Below are positions 8,906 through 17,757 of a DNA stretch of 64,000 nucleotides, in pieces. This stretch comes from Verrucomicrobiaceae bacterium (lineage in GTDB: Bacteria > Verrucomicrobiota > Verrucomicrobiia > Verrucomicrobiales > Verrucomicrobiaceae), in contig CANIBP010000008.1 in the NCBI GenBank assembly GCA_947466075.1, positions 1 to 64,000 of the forward strand. The letters are read 5' to 3'. The notes beneath the pieces were generated by a model. That model was not told the origin of the DNA and searched no databases. It saw nothing but the letters and a program-made list of their open reading frames with translations. The first letter of the stretch is position 1. Every line of letters begins with the position of its first letter. A program made the translations under genes and the position numbers.

Positions 8906-10302
8906 AACCTCTCCTGCTTTTCGTCTTGGCGAGCTTATCATGTGTTGCGCAGGCCGCTGACAAACGCCCGAACGTCCTGTTGCTGATGTCGGACGATCTC
9001 GCGGCCACATTGGCGTGTTACGGCCATTTGCAGGCCAAAACGCCGAATCTCGATGCACTGGCAAAACGCGGCGTGTTGTTCAACCGCGCCTACTGCCAAT
9101 TTCCGCACTGCAATCCATCCCGTTCATCCATGATGACTGGCATGCGGCCTCATACGACGCGTGTCACCAACAACGAAGACAATCTTTACACCAACATCCC
9201 GGATGTCCTGACGCTGCCGCATCATTTCCGCAACAACGGCTACACCACCGCACGCTGTGGCAAGATTTTCCATCTCGGCGTGCCCACCGGCCTCGAAAGC
9301 ATGGACGATCCGCAGGCTTGGGACTTCGGCACGCCGTTCAAGAGTGAATTGCCTTATCCGCCACAACAGAAAAGTGTCGTCCAAGTAAAAGCTGGCAAAA
9401 AGCAGGGCCTCTCCTGGCAGGAAATTCCCGGCAGCGATGACCAACTCGTCGATGGCATTTTCGCCAAGACCGCCATCGAGTGGCTGGACAAACGGGACAA
9501 GGAAAAACCCTTCTTCCTCGCCGTCGGTTTTCATCGCCCACATCTGCCACTCGTTGCACCGGCGAAGTATTTTGATCTCTATCCCTTTGAGAGCGTCACG
9601 CTACCCGAGGCTCCTGCCGATGACGAGGCGGACATTCCCGCACCCGCGCGCAATGGTGCCGTTCCCGGTTATGCGCTCACTGCCACGCCCGAACAACGCC
9701 GCGCCGCCATTCGTGCTTATCTTGCCTGTGTGAGCTATGTCGATGCGCAGGCTGGTCGTTTGCTCGATGCGATCAAACAGATGGGTCTCGATAACAACAC
9801 GATCATCATATTCACCAGCGATCACGGCTGGCATCTCGGCGAACATGGATTGTGGCACAAACGCAGCCTTTTTGAAGAAAGCGCCCGTGTTCCCTTCATC
9901 ATGCACACGCCCGGCATGAAGACCGGCGGTCAGCGCAGTGACAGTCTCATCGAACTCCTCGATGTTTTTCCCACCCTTTGCGATTTGTGTGGTGTTCCTG
10001 CACCGAAACAGCTCGAGGGCCAAAGTCTGCGCCCCCTGCTCAACAACCCGATGGCTTCCTTTCACGATTATGCCTTCACGCAAGCCAGACGTGGCAAGGA
10101 CGCCGAATTCTGGGGCCGCACGGTTCGCACCGCACGCTGGCGCTGCACGGAATGGGACGAAGGCAAAAACGGCCTCGAACTCTACGACCACGATGCCGAT
10201 TCGCACGAATACACAAACCTTGCGAATGATCCGCAGTATGCTGCCACACTCAAAGAACTGCGCCAAGTTCTCGCTGAGAAGCTGCCGCCGATCCGGCAAT
10301 AG
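8902..10302 (+). CDS. Secreted sulfatase (iduronate-2-sulfatase-like)
   Basis: 466 residues with a signal peptide (MKPLLLFVLASLSCVAQAAD). It has the same layout as the gene before it: LLMSDDLAATLACYG, formylglycine signature CNPSRSSMMTG (about residue 72), CGKIFHLG, AVGFHRPHLPL and SDHGWHLGEHGLWHKRSLFEE. The signature is CxPSR with Asn in the second place, which is tolerated. The two proteins are diverged paralogues, so a sequential or double-specificity attack on one sulfated glycan is plausible. The stop codon directly abuts the stop of the convergent acyltransferase gene. Confidence 0.92.
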   Translation: MKPLLLFVLASLSCVAQAADKRPNVLLLMSDDLAATLACYGHLQAKTPNLDALAKRGVLFNRAYCQFPHCNPSRSSMMTGMRPHTTRVTNNEDNLYTNIPDVLTLPHHFRNNGYTTARCGKIFHLGVPTGLESMDDPQAWDFGTPFKSELPYPPQQKSVVQVKAGKKQGLSWQEIPGSDDQLVDGIFAKTAIEWLDKRDKEKPFFLAVGFHRPHLPLVAPAKYFDLYPFESVTLPEAPADDEADIPAPARNGAVPGYALTATPEQRRAAIRAYLACVSYVDAQAGRLLDAIKQMGLDNNTIIIFTSDHGWHLGEHGLWHKRSLFEESARVPFIMHTPGMKTGGQRSDSLIELLDVFPTLCDLCGVPAPKQLEGQSLRPLLNNPMASFHDYAFTQARRGKDAEFWGRTVRTARWRCTEWDEGKNGLELYDHDADSHEYTNLANDPQYAATLKELRQVLAEKLPPIRQ

Positions 10303-10902
10303 TCATTGTCGCAGCCTCAGCACCGCCTCGCGTGCTCGCACCAAGAAATCAGGCTTCGTTTCGTCTTCGTTCAGGCATATCGGCTCGCCAAAGGTGACGC
10401 TGCCGAGAACGGGCACTGGAAGGATTTCGCCTTTGGGGAGGATGCGATTGAGGTTTTCCATCCAGACGGGCACGAACTGCACGTCAGGACGTTTTTTGGC
10501 GAGGTGGAAGAGGCCAGGCTTGAAAGGCAACGGTTCGGGTTCGTTGTGACGTCCACCCTCGGGAAAGAGAATCAGCGAATGACGTTCGCCGAGGGCATTG
10601 ATCATGTCATTGAGCGGATTCGCTTCCGGCGTGGGCTTTTTGCGCTCAATGAGCACGGCATTGAAAACGCGAAAGGCGAGGAACGGCCGCACGCGACCCA
10701 CGGACCAGTAATCTTTGGCACCGATGAGCCGGGTGAGATCACGCACGGGCGTTGGCAGAGATGCCCAGAGCACGGGGCCATCGAGATTGCTGGTGTGATT
10801 GGCAAAATAGACACGCTGCACCGGTTCCGGCGCGCAACCCTGCCAGCGGGCCACGGAACCGGAGAAGACACGAAGCGATCCAGCGATGAGACTGCGAATC
10901 AT
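10303..10902 (-). CDS. PlsC-like 1-acyl-glycerol-3-phosphate acyltransferase
   Basis: About 199 residues if translation begins at MIRSLIAGSLRVFSG. An in-frame longer version would start inside the divergent ATPase gene and carries no conserved sequence, so the shorter start is chosen. The catalytic motif NHTSNLDGP (H-x4-D), the EGGR motif of FPEGGRHNE, and VQFVPVWMENL match the LPLAT/PlsC family. The reaction would be acyl transfer to lysophosphatidic acid or another lyso-lipid at the inner membrane face. It is divergent from the metal ATPase, about 60 bases apart. Confidence 0.85.
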   Translation of the reverse strand: MIRSLIAGSLRVFSGSVARWQGCAPEPVQRVYFANHTSNLDGPVLWASLPTPVRDLTRLIGAKDYWSVGRVRPFLAFRVFNAVLIERKKPTPEANPLNDMINALGERHSLILFPEGGRHNEPEPLPFKPGLFHLAKKRPDVQFVPVWMENLNRILPKGEILPVPVLGSVTFGEPICLNEDETKPDFLVRAREAVLRLRQ

Positions 10903-10964
10903 GTGCAAATCATGCGCGAAGAAGATCAAGTTGTCACGCCTCTTGCTGACTCTTAAAGCATCGC

Positions 10965-13214
10965 ATGCCAAATTCCGTCCCAACGCCGCCCGATTCATCC
11001 ACCTGGATGACAGCGCTTGCTGATTTTTTGCTAGAAGAGCCGTCCATTGAAGCAATCCGGCTGAATCCAGAATCCAAGCGCGTCGAAATGGCAACGCTCG
11101 GCCGTGTGGATGGCGAATTGCTGCAAGCGAAACTCACGGAAGTGCTACGTGCGGTGGATGCGCGATGGTTGCAGAAGGCGGAAGCTGTTCCAGCGCACTC
11201 TGGCATGCTGGACGTGCAGCAGAAGGACGGATCTTTTGTTTTGGAGAAGCCGTCGTGCCCCACGGCTCCGAAGTTCTGGAAATGGCGTGATTTCGCGTGG
11301 CCGGAGCCGGATGAGATGGAGCAGGAGAGCGATGACGAATGGCGCACGCTGGCCTGGCAGGCGGCGATCTGTGGTGTGTCGCTGCTGGTGGGTTATTTGA
11401 CGGAGCGTTTATCCTCGGGGCCGGCATGGGTCCCGGAAAGTTTATTCGCGATCGCGCTGATCTCCGGCGGCTGGGATGCGGCAAAAGACGCGTGGGAGAA
11501 TCTGCTCGAACGTCGCCTTGATGTGCATTTCCTGATGCTGGCCGTCGCTTTGGGAGCGGTGGCGATTGGGGCATGGGAGGAAGGGGCGCTGCTGCTGTTC
11601 TTGTTCTCGACCTCGGGTGCGCTGGAGCACTTTGTGATGTTCCGCACTCACAAGGAGATCAATGCGCTGACCAAATCCGCGCCGAAACTGGCGCATGTGC
11701 TACTGCCGGATGGGACGACGGAAGATCGCAGCGTCAGCGGTCTGCGCGTGGGCGATGTGATCCTAGTGAAGCCCGATGAGCTGTTTGCGGTCGATGGCAC
11801 GGTGATTTCAGGTTCGACAGCAGCGGATGAATCGACGCTAACAGGCGAGGCAGTGCCGATCACGAAGGAAACGGGCGCGGCGATCTATGGCGGCACATTA
11901 AACCAGTGGGGCATGGTGCAGGTGCGGGTGGATCGGCCTGCAACGCAAAGTGCGCTGGCAAAAATCATCACGCTGATCCAAACCGCGCAGCATCTACGGG
12001 CACCTAGTCAGCGCTTCACGGACCGCTTTGGCACGCGCTACACGATTTTGACGCTCGGCATCGTGGCGCTGATGTTTTTCGTGTGGTGGCTGGGTTTTGG
12101 TATTCCACCCTTTGAGAACACGGCGGCGTCGAAGTCGTCGTTTTATCGGGCGATGACCTTGCTGGTCGTCATGAGTCCGTGCGCGCTCGTTTTGTCGATT
12201 CCATCGGCCATTTTAGCTGCCATCGCGTGGGGAGCTCGGCGTGGCGTGCTGTTCCGTGGTGGTGCCGCAATTGAGAAACTGGCAGAAGTTGATGTCATCG
12301 CGATGGATAAGACCGGAACGCTCACGGAAGGTGAACTGAAGGTCATCAAGATCGAATCTTTCCCAGCAGGACGCGAGCAGGACGTGCTGCGCATTGCGGT
12401 GAGTTTAGAGGCGAACTCGAATCATCCCATCGCACGCGCGATCACGCGGCACGGGCAGGCGGAAGGCATTGTGGCGGACAAACTGGCCGAATTTCAATCA
12501 ATTGCCGGTCAGGGCCTGCGCGGACGCACGGCAGGCGGCCTGAGCTATGTGGGACGTCGTGAACTCGTCAAAGACAGCGCTTTGGGCGAAGTGCTGGCGG
12601 GCGTGCCGGATGCGCCGCTGGGTTTCAGCGAGGTCTGGGTGCTGCATGAGCAGATTGTCGGACGTGTGCTGCTCAAGGATGAGATTCGCGCCGGAAGCCG
12701 TGCCGTGTTGGAAAAACTCGCCGCCGAGGGGGTGCGCACGATCATGCTGACAGGTGACCGCCGTGCTGCGGCCATCGAAGTGGGCGAGAAACTCGGCATC
12801 GCTGAAGTGCGCGCCGGATTGCACCCCGAGGACAAGGTGGCCGTCATCCGCGAACTCACGCAGGCGGGCCACAAAGTCGCCATGATTGGCGATGGCGTGA
12901 ACGACGCGCCGAGTTTGGCCGCCGCCTACGTTTCCGTGGCCATGGGCGCACGCGGCAGCGATGCGGCGCTGGAGCAGAGCGATGTGGTCCTGATGCAGGA
13001 CAAAATCGAAAAACTGCTCTCAGCCCGCCGCATCAGCCAGCAGGCGCGGCGGATCATTCAGCAGAACCTGTTTATTTCCCTCGGCAGCGTGATCGTGATG
13101 GCCGTTGCCTCGCTGTTTGGCATCGTGCCGCTGACTCTAGGTGTTTTGACGCATGAGGGCAGCACGGTGGTGGTGTGTTTGAACAGCCTGCGGCTGTTGT
13201 TTGAAAAGGAATGA
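10965..13214 (+). CDS. P1B-4-type metal-transporting ATPase
   Basis: 749 residues. P-type ATPase motifs are complete: STLTGEAVPITKE (actuator TGE), DKTGTLTEGE (phosphorylated Asp), HPIA in the nucleotide domain, MLTGDRRAA and GDGVNDAPSL. The membrane metal-site motif is SPC (VVMSPCALVL) rather than CPC, and the last membrane helix has HEGST. SPC plus HEG(G/S)T defines subtype P1B-4 (CoaT, CtpD, PfeT), which exports Co2+, Fe2+ or Zn2+. P1B-4 pumps usually lack an N-terminal metal-binding domain; here about 115 residues precede the first helix, with no CxxC. Probable role: metal export across the inner membrane. Confidence 0.93.
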   Translation: MPNSVPTPPDSSTWMTALADFLLEEPSIEAIRLNPESKRVEMATLGRVDGELLQAKLTEVLRAVDARWLQKAEAVPAHSGMLDVQQKDGSFVLEKPSCPTAPKFWKWRDFAWPEPDEMEQESDDEWRTLAWQAAICGVSLLVGYLTERLSSGPAWVPESLFAIALISGGWDAAKDAWENLLERRLDVHFLMLAVALGAVAIGAWEEGALLLFLFSTSGALEHFVMFRTHKEINALTKSAPKLAHVLLPDGTTEDRSVSGLRVGDVILVKPDELFAVDGTVISGSTAADESTLTGEAVPITKETGAAIYGGTLNQWGMVQVRVDRPATQSALAKIITLIQTAQHLRAPSQRFTDRFGTRYTILTLGIVALMFFVWWLGFGIPPFENTAASKSSFYRAMTLLVVMSPCALVLSIPSAILAAIAWGARRGVLFRGGAAIEKLAEVDVIAMDKTGTLTEGELKVIKIESFPAGREQDVLRIAVSLEANSNHPIARAITRHGQAEGIVADKLAEFQSIAGQGLRGRTAGGLSYVGRRELVKDSALGEVLAGVPDAPLGFSEVWVLHEQIVGRVLLKDEIRAGSRAVLEKLAAEGVRTIMLTGDRRAAAIEVGEKLGIAEVRAGLHPEDKVAVIRELTQAGHKVAMIGDGVNDAPSLAAAYVSVAMGARGSDAALEQSDVVLMQDKIEKLLSARRISQQARRIIQQNLFISLGSVIVMAVASLFGIVPLTLGVLTHEGSTVVVCLNSLRLLFEKE

Positions 13215-13269
13215 AACTCCGTGCTGGACGATTCCCCCCTTTTCTTCATAGAGTGATTAAATTCCCGGC

Positions 13270-13431
13270 ATGCGCATCCTCTCCAAAGTCCTCTGGACCC
13301 TCGCCTTCCTCGTCGCCACCTTTTTCTGGATGGTGCTCTTTGAGCACGAATTCAGCATGAAGGGGCTGTCCGAGGGGACGGGTACGGAGTTGCGCGCCCT
13401 TTCCTCATGGTTTGGCAGCGGGAAAAAGTAG
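13270..13431 (+). CDS. Small single-pass membrane protein
   Basis: 53 residues: MRILSKVLWTLAFLVATFFW then a short polar tail ending in GSGKK. One membrane helix covers residues 5-24. It lies 55 bases after the ATPase and 46 bases before the TPR protein gene, on the same strand. No family is recognised. It is supported by its hydrophobicity pattern, a proper start and stop, and an otherwise empty gap; it could still be chance. Confidence 0.55.
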   Translation: MRILSKVLWTLAFLVATFFWMVLFEHEFSMKGLSEGTGTELRALSSWFGSGKK

Positions 13432-13477
13432 CCGACGCCACCCCACCCATTCAACCACGACAACAGCACATAGGATT

Positions 13478-14854
13478 ATGATCGTTAAGGAAGCCGAACT
13501 CGACCCCAAGTACCAAGCCCTTTGGAAGAAAGCGCTCATCTCAGCCGAGCGGAAGAACTGGGAATATGTCATTGACCAAGTGCTGCCCATCGTGACGGCC
13601 AACTTCGGCTTCCTCGACGGCCGCAAGCTGCTGCGTAGTGCAGAAAGCGAAGCAAGCGGTGGTAGCGCCGGCAAAAAATTCAGCTTTGGCCTCGGCGGCT
13701 TCAAGCCAAGTTCCAAGAAGGACCCAGCGGAGGTGGTTGCCGACATGGAGGAGAACATCTTCCGCAAAGACCCCTTCAATCTCAACGCGAACGAGCAGCT
13801 TTATGACATCGCGATGAAGATGCACTTCCCGCAGCTTGCAGCCTTTGCGCTGGAGACCATCCGTGCGGGTCATCCTGAGAACACCAAGCACATGCACAAG
13901 CTGGCGCAGCACTACATGGCGCATGAGGAGCCGGAACTTGCCAGCGAAGTGTACCGTCTCATCGTCAAAGTCGATCCCCGTGACATGGAAGCCATGAAAG
14001 GCGAAAAAGACGCCGCTGCGCGCACCTCCATTCTGCGTCAAGGCTGGGGCGTCGGCGGTGATTTCCGCAGCGCTATGAAAGATTCCGGCGAAGCGGCGAA
14101 GCTGGAAATGCTCAGCCGCCAAGGCATGACCAAGGAGCAGATGGAGCAGTTCCTCGCTGAGACCATCGATCAGTACAACGCCGACCAGTCGAACATCGCC
14201 ATCGTCAAGCGCATGTCCGATCTCTACGAGAAACTCGGCCAGATGGATGACGCGCTGATGTTCTATGATTACGCCCTGACGCTGAATCCCGGTGACGTGG
14301 CCCTTCAGCGCAAAGTCGAGATCCTGCGCGACAAGGTGCAGGATCAGAAGATCGAGGAGTACGAACGCGAAATCGAATCGAATCCCGACGCACCAGACAT
14401 TGATGACAAACGTGCACAGGTGGCTGAAATCCGCCGCCAGCGTTCTAGCGTCGTCATTGGCGAGGCTAAAACCCGCGTGGACCGCAATCCGACCGACAAA
14501 ACACTGCGCTATGAACTGGGCCAAGCCTATTTCAATGCCGGTATGTACACCGAGGCGATTCCAGAGCTACAGCAGGCGAAATCGAATCCAAACATGCGCA
14601 TCAAAGCGATTCTCATGCTGGGCCGTTGCTTCGAGCGCAAGAACATGAACGATCTTGCCAAGACCTCACTCATGGAGGCCTCCAAAGAATTGGTCATCAT
14701 GGACGCCATCAAAAAAGAAGTGCTCTATGAACTGGCGAACGTGTTGGATAAAATGGGCGACAAGGTCGCAGGCTTAGAAGCACTCAAAGAGATCTATAAC
14801 GCAGACTACGGCTACAAGGACGTGGCAAAGCGTGTGGAGTCCTCCTACTCCTAA
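13478..14854 (+). CDS. Cytoplasmic tetratricopeptide-repeat protein
   Basis: 458 residues starting at MIVKEAELDPKYQALWKKAL, preceded by AGGAT. A longer frame would overlap the small membrane gene with a low-complexity leader, so it is not used. No signal peptide. TPR-type helix pairs are seen around residues 100-190, 240-285 (DLYEKLGQMDDALMFYDYALTLNP) and 340-450 (YELGQAYFNAGMYTEAIPELQQA, then LMLGRCFERKN). The middle (about 285-335) is strongly charged and probably coiled coil. Likely a scaffold; partners unknown. Similar proteins are widespread in Verrucomicrobia without assigned function. Confidence 0.85.
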   Translation: MIVKEAELDPKYQALWKKALISAERKNWEYVIDQVLPIVTANFGFLDGRKLLRSAESEASGGSAGKKFSFGLGGFKPSSKKDPAEVVADMEENIFRKDPFNLNANEQLYDIAMKMHFPQLAAFALETIRAGHPENTKHMHKLAQHYMAHEEPELASEVYRLIVKVDPRDMEAMKGEKDAAARTSILRQGWGVGGDFRSAMKDSGEAAKLEMLSRQGMTKEQMEQFLAETIDQYNADQSNIAIVKRMSDLYEKLGQMDDALMFYDYALTLNPGDVALQRKVEILRDKVQDQKIEEYEREIESNPDAPDIDDKRAQVAEIRRQRSSVVIGEAKTRVDRNPTDKTLRYELGQAYFNAGMYTEAIPELQQAKSNPNMRIKAILMLGRCFERKNMNDLAKTSLMEASKELVIMDAIKKEVLYELANVLDKMGDKVAGLEALKEIYNADYGYKDVAKRVESSYS

Positions 14855-14965
14855 ATTGCCGCTGCAAAGAGATAATCGCCTCATTTCGCTATGCGGGATT
14901 GGGCGATTTCATTTGCTAGCAAATGGTACTGGAAAGCCTGATCTCGTCCGCCATCGTGCGCGCTG

Positions 14966-15814
14966 ATGTCTGCTGTATTTCTTGCTACTTCCGTGCCCGA
15001 ACTCTGGGCTTCATTTGTCCATGCCCTGCCCGTCATCATGGGCCTTGTTTTGATTGAGGGACTGCTGTCGGTGGACAATGCGCTAGCCATTGCTGCCATG
15101 GCTTCCCACTTAGATGAGAAGCAACGAGCCAAGGCGATGAACATCGGCTACATCGGCGCGTATGGTTTCCGACTCGTGGCGCTGCTGTTTGCCTCCTGGA
15201 TCATCCATAACCACTGGGTGATGCTCGTCGGGGCGCTTTATCTCGTGTGGCTGATGTGCGCTCACTTTGCCGGGCAAAAGGACATCGGCGAAGACGAAGG
15301 GGAAGCCGTGAACGTGCATCATCGCACCTTCGCCAGCACGATCGCCATGATCTCCCTGATGGATCTGAGTCTGAGCGTGGACAATGTCGTGGCTGCAATC
15401 GCCCTGAGTCCAAAGGACCTGTGGCCGGTCTATGTGGGAGTGACCATCGGCATCATCGCATTGCGTCTGGTGGCGGGCATGGCCATCAAAATGATCGTCA
15501 AATACCCAGTGCTGGAGCACACCGCGTTCATTCTGATCGGTTACGTCGGATTGTTGCTGCTTTCAGAACTGCACTTTCATGACTTTTTTGAAGAGATGGG
15601 TCCGCTGAAGGTGAAAATCCTCAAGTTCGCGGGCATCATTCTCATCACCGTGCTGACCATTGCTTGGTCGCGGATTGAAGTAATGCAAAAGGTACTCAAT
15701 CCCATCCTGCGTGTGCTGCTGCTGCCAATGAATTTGGTCGCCGCGTTGATTGGGGCGGTCATCGTCGCCATCACCTGGCCGTTTCGGTGGATTTGGTCGG
15801 CGGTGAAGCGTTAA
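14966..15814 (+). CDS. TerC-family integral membrane protein
   Basis: 282 residues with about eight hydrophobic helices. The two TerC signature repeats are present: EGLLSVDNALAIAAM (about residue 30) and LMDLSLSVDNVVAAIAL (about 135), each with the SVDN motif whose acidic residue is thought to bind metal. TerC proteins are linked to tellurite resistance and, better supported, to Mn2+ efflux. Immediately after the stop comes an 11-bp repeat array that belongs to the next transcription unit. Confidence 0.88.
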   Translation: MSAVFLATSVPELWASFVHALPVIMGLVLIEGLLSVDNALAIAAMASHLDEKQRAKAMNIGYIGAYGFRLVALLFASWIIHNHWVMLVGALYLVWLMCAHFAGQKDIGEDEGEAVNVHHRTFASTIAMISLMDLSLSVDNVVAAIALSPKDLWPVYVGVTIGIIALRLVAGMAIKMIVKYPVLEHTAFILIGYVGLLLLSELHFHDFFEEMGPLKVKILKFAGIILITVLTIAWSRIEVMQKVLNPILRVLLLPMNLVAALIGAVIVAITWPFRWIWSAVKR

Positions 15815-15821
15815 ATACCGT

Positions 15822-15861
15822 CTTACACTTTCCTTACAAGCTACTCACAAGCCGCTGACTC
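15822..15861 (+). promoter_or_regulatory. Four tandem 11-bp direct repeats (PhoB/OmpR-type box)
   Basis: CTTACAC, CTTACAA, CTCACAA and CTGACTC begin at 15822, 15833, 15844 and 15855, exactly 11 bp apart, each followed by a 4-base spacer. This is the architecture of a Pho box (7-bp half-sites separated by 4 bp), bound head-to-tail by PhoB/OmpR-family regulators. The last unit overlaps the expected -35 position for the -10-like GATACT at 15880-15885. Confidence 0.65.
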
Positions 15862-15879
15862 ATTCATTTCGGCCTGTGA

Positions 15880-15885
15880 GATACT
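15880..15885 (+). promoter_or_regulatory. Probable -10 box (GATACT) after the repeat array
   Basis: GATACT matches the -10 consensus at four of six positions and lies about 17 bp after the expected -35 position within the last repeat. There is no TTGACA-like -35, as in activator-dependent promoters. Transcription would start near 15892. Confidence 0.45.
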
Positions 15886-15891
15886 CCCAAG

Positions 15892-16024
15892 AGATCAACG
15901 CAACGTGACTACGGTCACCGAACGCTGAATCCCAATTTTCCCAAGGTAGTGGTTGTCCTTCTGGCTGTTGGAAACACCTGCAAATCCCGGGGCGGACCTA
16001 AAAGTCCGCCCCGGTTTATTTTAT
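15892..16024 (+). ncRNA. Candidate ~130-nt small RNA
   Basis: The stretch between the predicted start and the terminator has no credible reading frame. It contains a GTGAC-TACG-GTCAC hairpin (15905-15918) closed by a UNCG-type tetraloop, a less regular middle with short complementary parts (CCAA...TTGG, AAGG...CCTT), and a strong intrinsic terminator. The promoter array upstream and terminator downstream suggest a dedicated transcript rather than the 3' end of terC. It matches no RNA family known to me. Alternative: a long untranslated region of terC mRNA. Confidence 0.45.
15987..16024 (+). terminator. Strong Rho-independent terminator
   Basis: CCGGGGCGGAC (15987-15997) pairs perfectly over 11 bp with GTCCGCCCCGG (16004-16014); the loop is CTAAAA and TTTATTTTA follows. 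It closes the putative small RNA, about 60 bases before the sensor kinase gene. Confidence 0.92.
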
Positions 16025-16083
16025 GGTTTTTATAAATTTTAGATGAATGAATAGACGGCGGGGCTAAATTATGAGCCTCTCGC

Positions 16084-17757
16084 ATGCTGCAACGCCGCTC
16101 CACAATCCTGTTCATCATCTTGGTGATTCTCCCCCTAGCTCTGCTGGCGTGGCTGGGAACCTACCTGATTCGTGATGCAGAAAAACGCACCGATGCTTCG
16201 ATGCAGGCCATCCTGGCTGAACGTCTCAGCTCGGCCGACCATCACCTTTTGCACGACATGCGGCAGCTCACTGACCGCCTCGACAATTGGGGAGCGCAAA
16301 GCGTTGGCTCAGCACGTTTGATGTCGCAAAGGCTAGCCACGCATCCGTGGGTCGCCCAAACTTGGTCTAAAGTGGGTGAAACAGGAAGCATCGAGTCTTT
16401 TGAGGGTAAAAATGCCTTTCAGCCCGGTCAGGGCTTCAATCCTACAGAGCGTATCCAAGCCATCCATGACTCGACCCGCAACCCAGACAGCATGCCAGAG
16501 TTCGTTTCCACACTGGATGATGGCGGCCCGCCGTTTCAACGCATCTTTATGCCGGGAGCACTCACCCTTGCACAGCAGCGCTCATCCCAATGGATGACCT
16601 ACTTGAAAATGTACGGCTATCACATTGATGACCGGCCTGTGCAGTCCGAAACGCCGCTTACTTGGAGCGGCTGGCATGTGGGCGACTCCATGTTCATCTA
16701 CTGGCATCGTTTTGCCGATGGCAGCCTGAGCTGTGCATTGATGAATCCCCAAGCGTTGATGAATGCTCTATTTCAACGGCTACCACAGCCCGGGCTGGCC
16801 ACACCTCCAGGCCGCATGCTGCTAGCAACCGTGAAAGGCATCCCGTTGCATCAATGGGGCAAAAAATTGTCCGGTTCTGAAGGTCCTCCGGCCGCGCACC
16901 GCGCCTGCTCGGAACCATTGTCGCAATGGGAGCTGGCCTACGCGCCCGCGAACGAGGAATTTCCGAAGCCCTACCTCTTTCCGATCCTGCTCGGCGTCAG
17001 TTCCGGCATCGTCTTGGTCTTTGTCGTCGGCTGGCTCTACTTCCACGAAAGCGCGAGTGAAATGCGCGTCGCACAGCAGCGTGTGACCTTCGTCAATCAA
17101 ATCTCCCACGAACTCAAAACCCCGCTCACCAACATCCGCCTCTACGCTGAGATGGCCTCCCAGCGTGCCGAGTCACAGGGCGATTCCATCGCCAAACGTC
17201 AACTGGGTGTCGTTGAAGCGGAAACCGCACGGCTTGACCGCCTGATCCAAAACGTCCTCAACTACGCCCGCCAGCAGCGAGACAAACTCACCATTCAGCC
17301 AAAATCGCTCGTGCTTGATGACACTGTCTCTCGCATTGTCGATTTCTGGAAGCCCCTGCTCGAAAACAAAGGCTTTGAAATCGTCACTTCCCTACATGGC
17401 CCGGCGACCATCCAGGCCGACCCCGACGCCATCGAGCAGATCCTTGGTAATCTCATCTCAAACGTGGACAAATATGCCAACGCCGGAAAGTGGATCAGCA
17501 TCGGCACTGAACATGATGAGCGCAGCGCGCGCATCATCGTTGAAGACCACGGTCCAGGGATCCCCGCTGGCAAGCGCCGCACCGTTTTCGAGCCGTTTGA
17601 GCGCCTCCGGTCCGACCTCGCTGAAGGTGTCAGTGGCACAGGCATTGGATTGACCATTTCGCGCGAACTGGCACAATTGCATGGTGGCTCGCTCACCGTC
17701 TGCCCCAATTATCGCGACGGCGCACGCTTCATTCTCAACCTACCCAACCAGTCATGA
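16084..17757 (+). CDS. Membrane sensor histidine kinase
   Basis: 557 residues. A first membrane helix (about 7-28) is followed by a ~270-residue periplasmic region and a second helix (about 300-322, LLGVSSGIVLVFVVGWLYF). No HAMP domain is obvious. The kinase core follows: HisKA with the phospho-acceptor in QISHELKTPLTNIRLY (about residue 343), N box NLISNVDKYA, G1 DHGPGIP and G2 GTGIGLTISREL. The stop overlaps the response-regulator start by 4 bp. The periplasmic region matches no sensor domain I can name, so the signal is unknown. The gene lies just after the repeat array and candidate small RNA, which the partner regulator may bind. Confidence 0.93.
   Translation: MLQRRSTILFIILVILPLALLAWLGTYLIRDAEKRTDASMQAILAERLSSADHHLLHDMRQLTDRLDNWGAQSVGSARLMSQRLATHPWVAQTWSKVGETGSIESFEGKNAFQPGQGFNPTERIQAIHDSTRNPDSMPEFVSTLDDGGPPFQRIFMPGALTLAQQRSSQWMTYLKMYGYHIDDRPVQSETPLTWSGWHVGDSMFIYWHRFADGSLSCALMNPQALMNALFQRLPQPGLATPPGRMLLATVKGIPLHQWGKKLSGSEGPPAAHRACSEPLSQWELAYAPANEEFPKPYLFPILLGVSSGIVLVFVVGWLYFHESASEMRVAQQRVTFVNQISHELKTPLTNIRLYAEMASQRAESQGDSIAKRQLGVVEAETARLDRLIQNVLNYARQQRDKLTIQPKSLVLDDTVSRIVDFWKPLLENKGFEIVTSLHGPATIQADPDAIEQILGNLISNVDKYANAGKWISIGTEHDERSARIIVEDHGPGIPAGKRRTVFEPFERLRSDLAEGVSGTGIGLTISRELAQLHGGSLTVCPNYRDGARFILNLPNQS

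Noticed and set aside
13412..13477. Upstream extension of the TPR protein
   Set aside because: Low-complexity Thr/His leader overlapping the small membrane gene; the ATG at 13478 has a better ribosome-binding site.
15892..16024. 6S RNA, tmRNA or SRP RNA as identity of the candidate small RNA
   Set aside because: No long bulged stem of 6S type, no tRNA-like end and no SRP loop motif.
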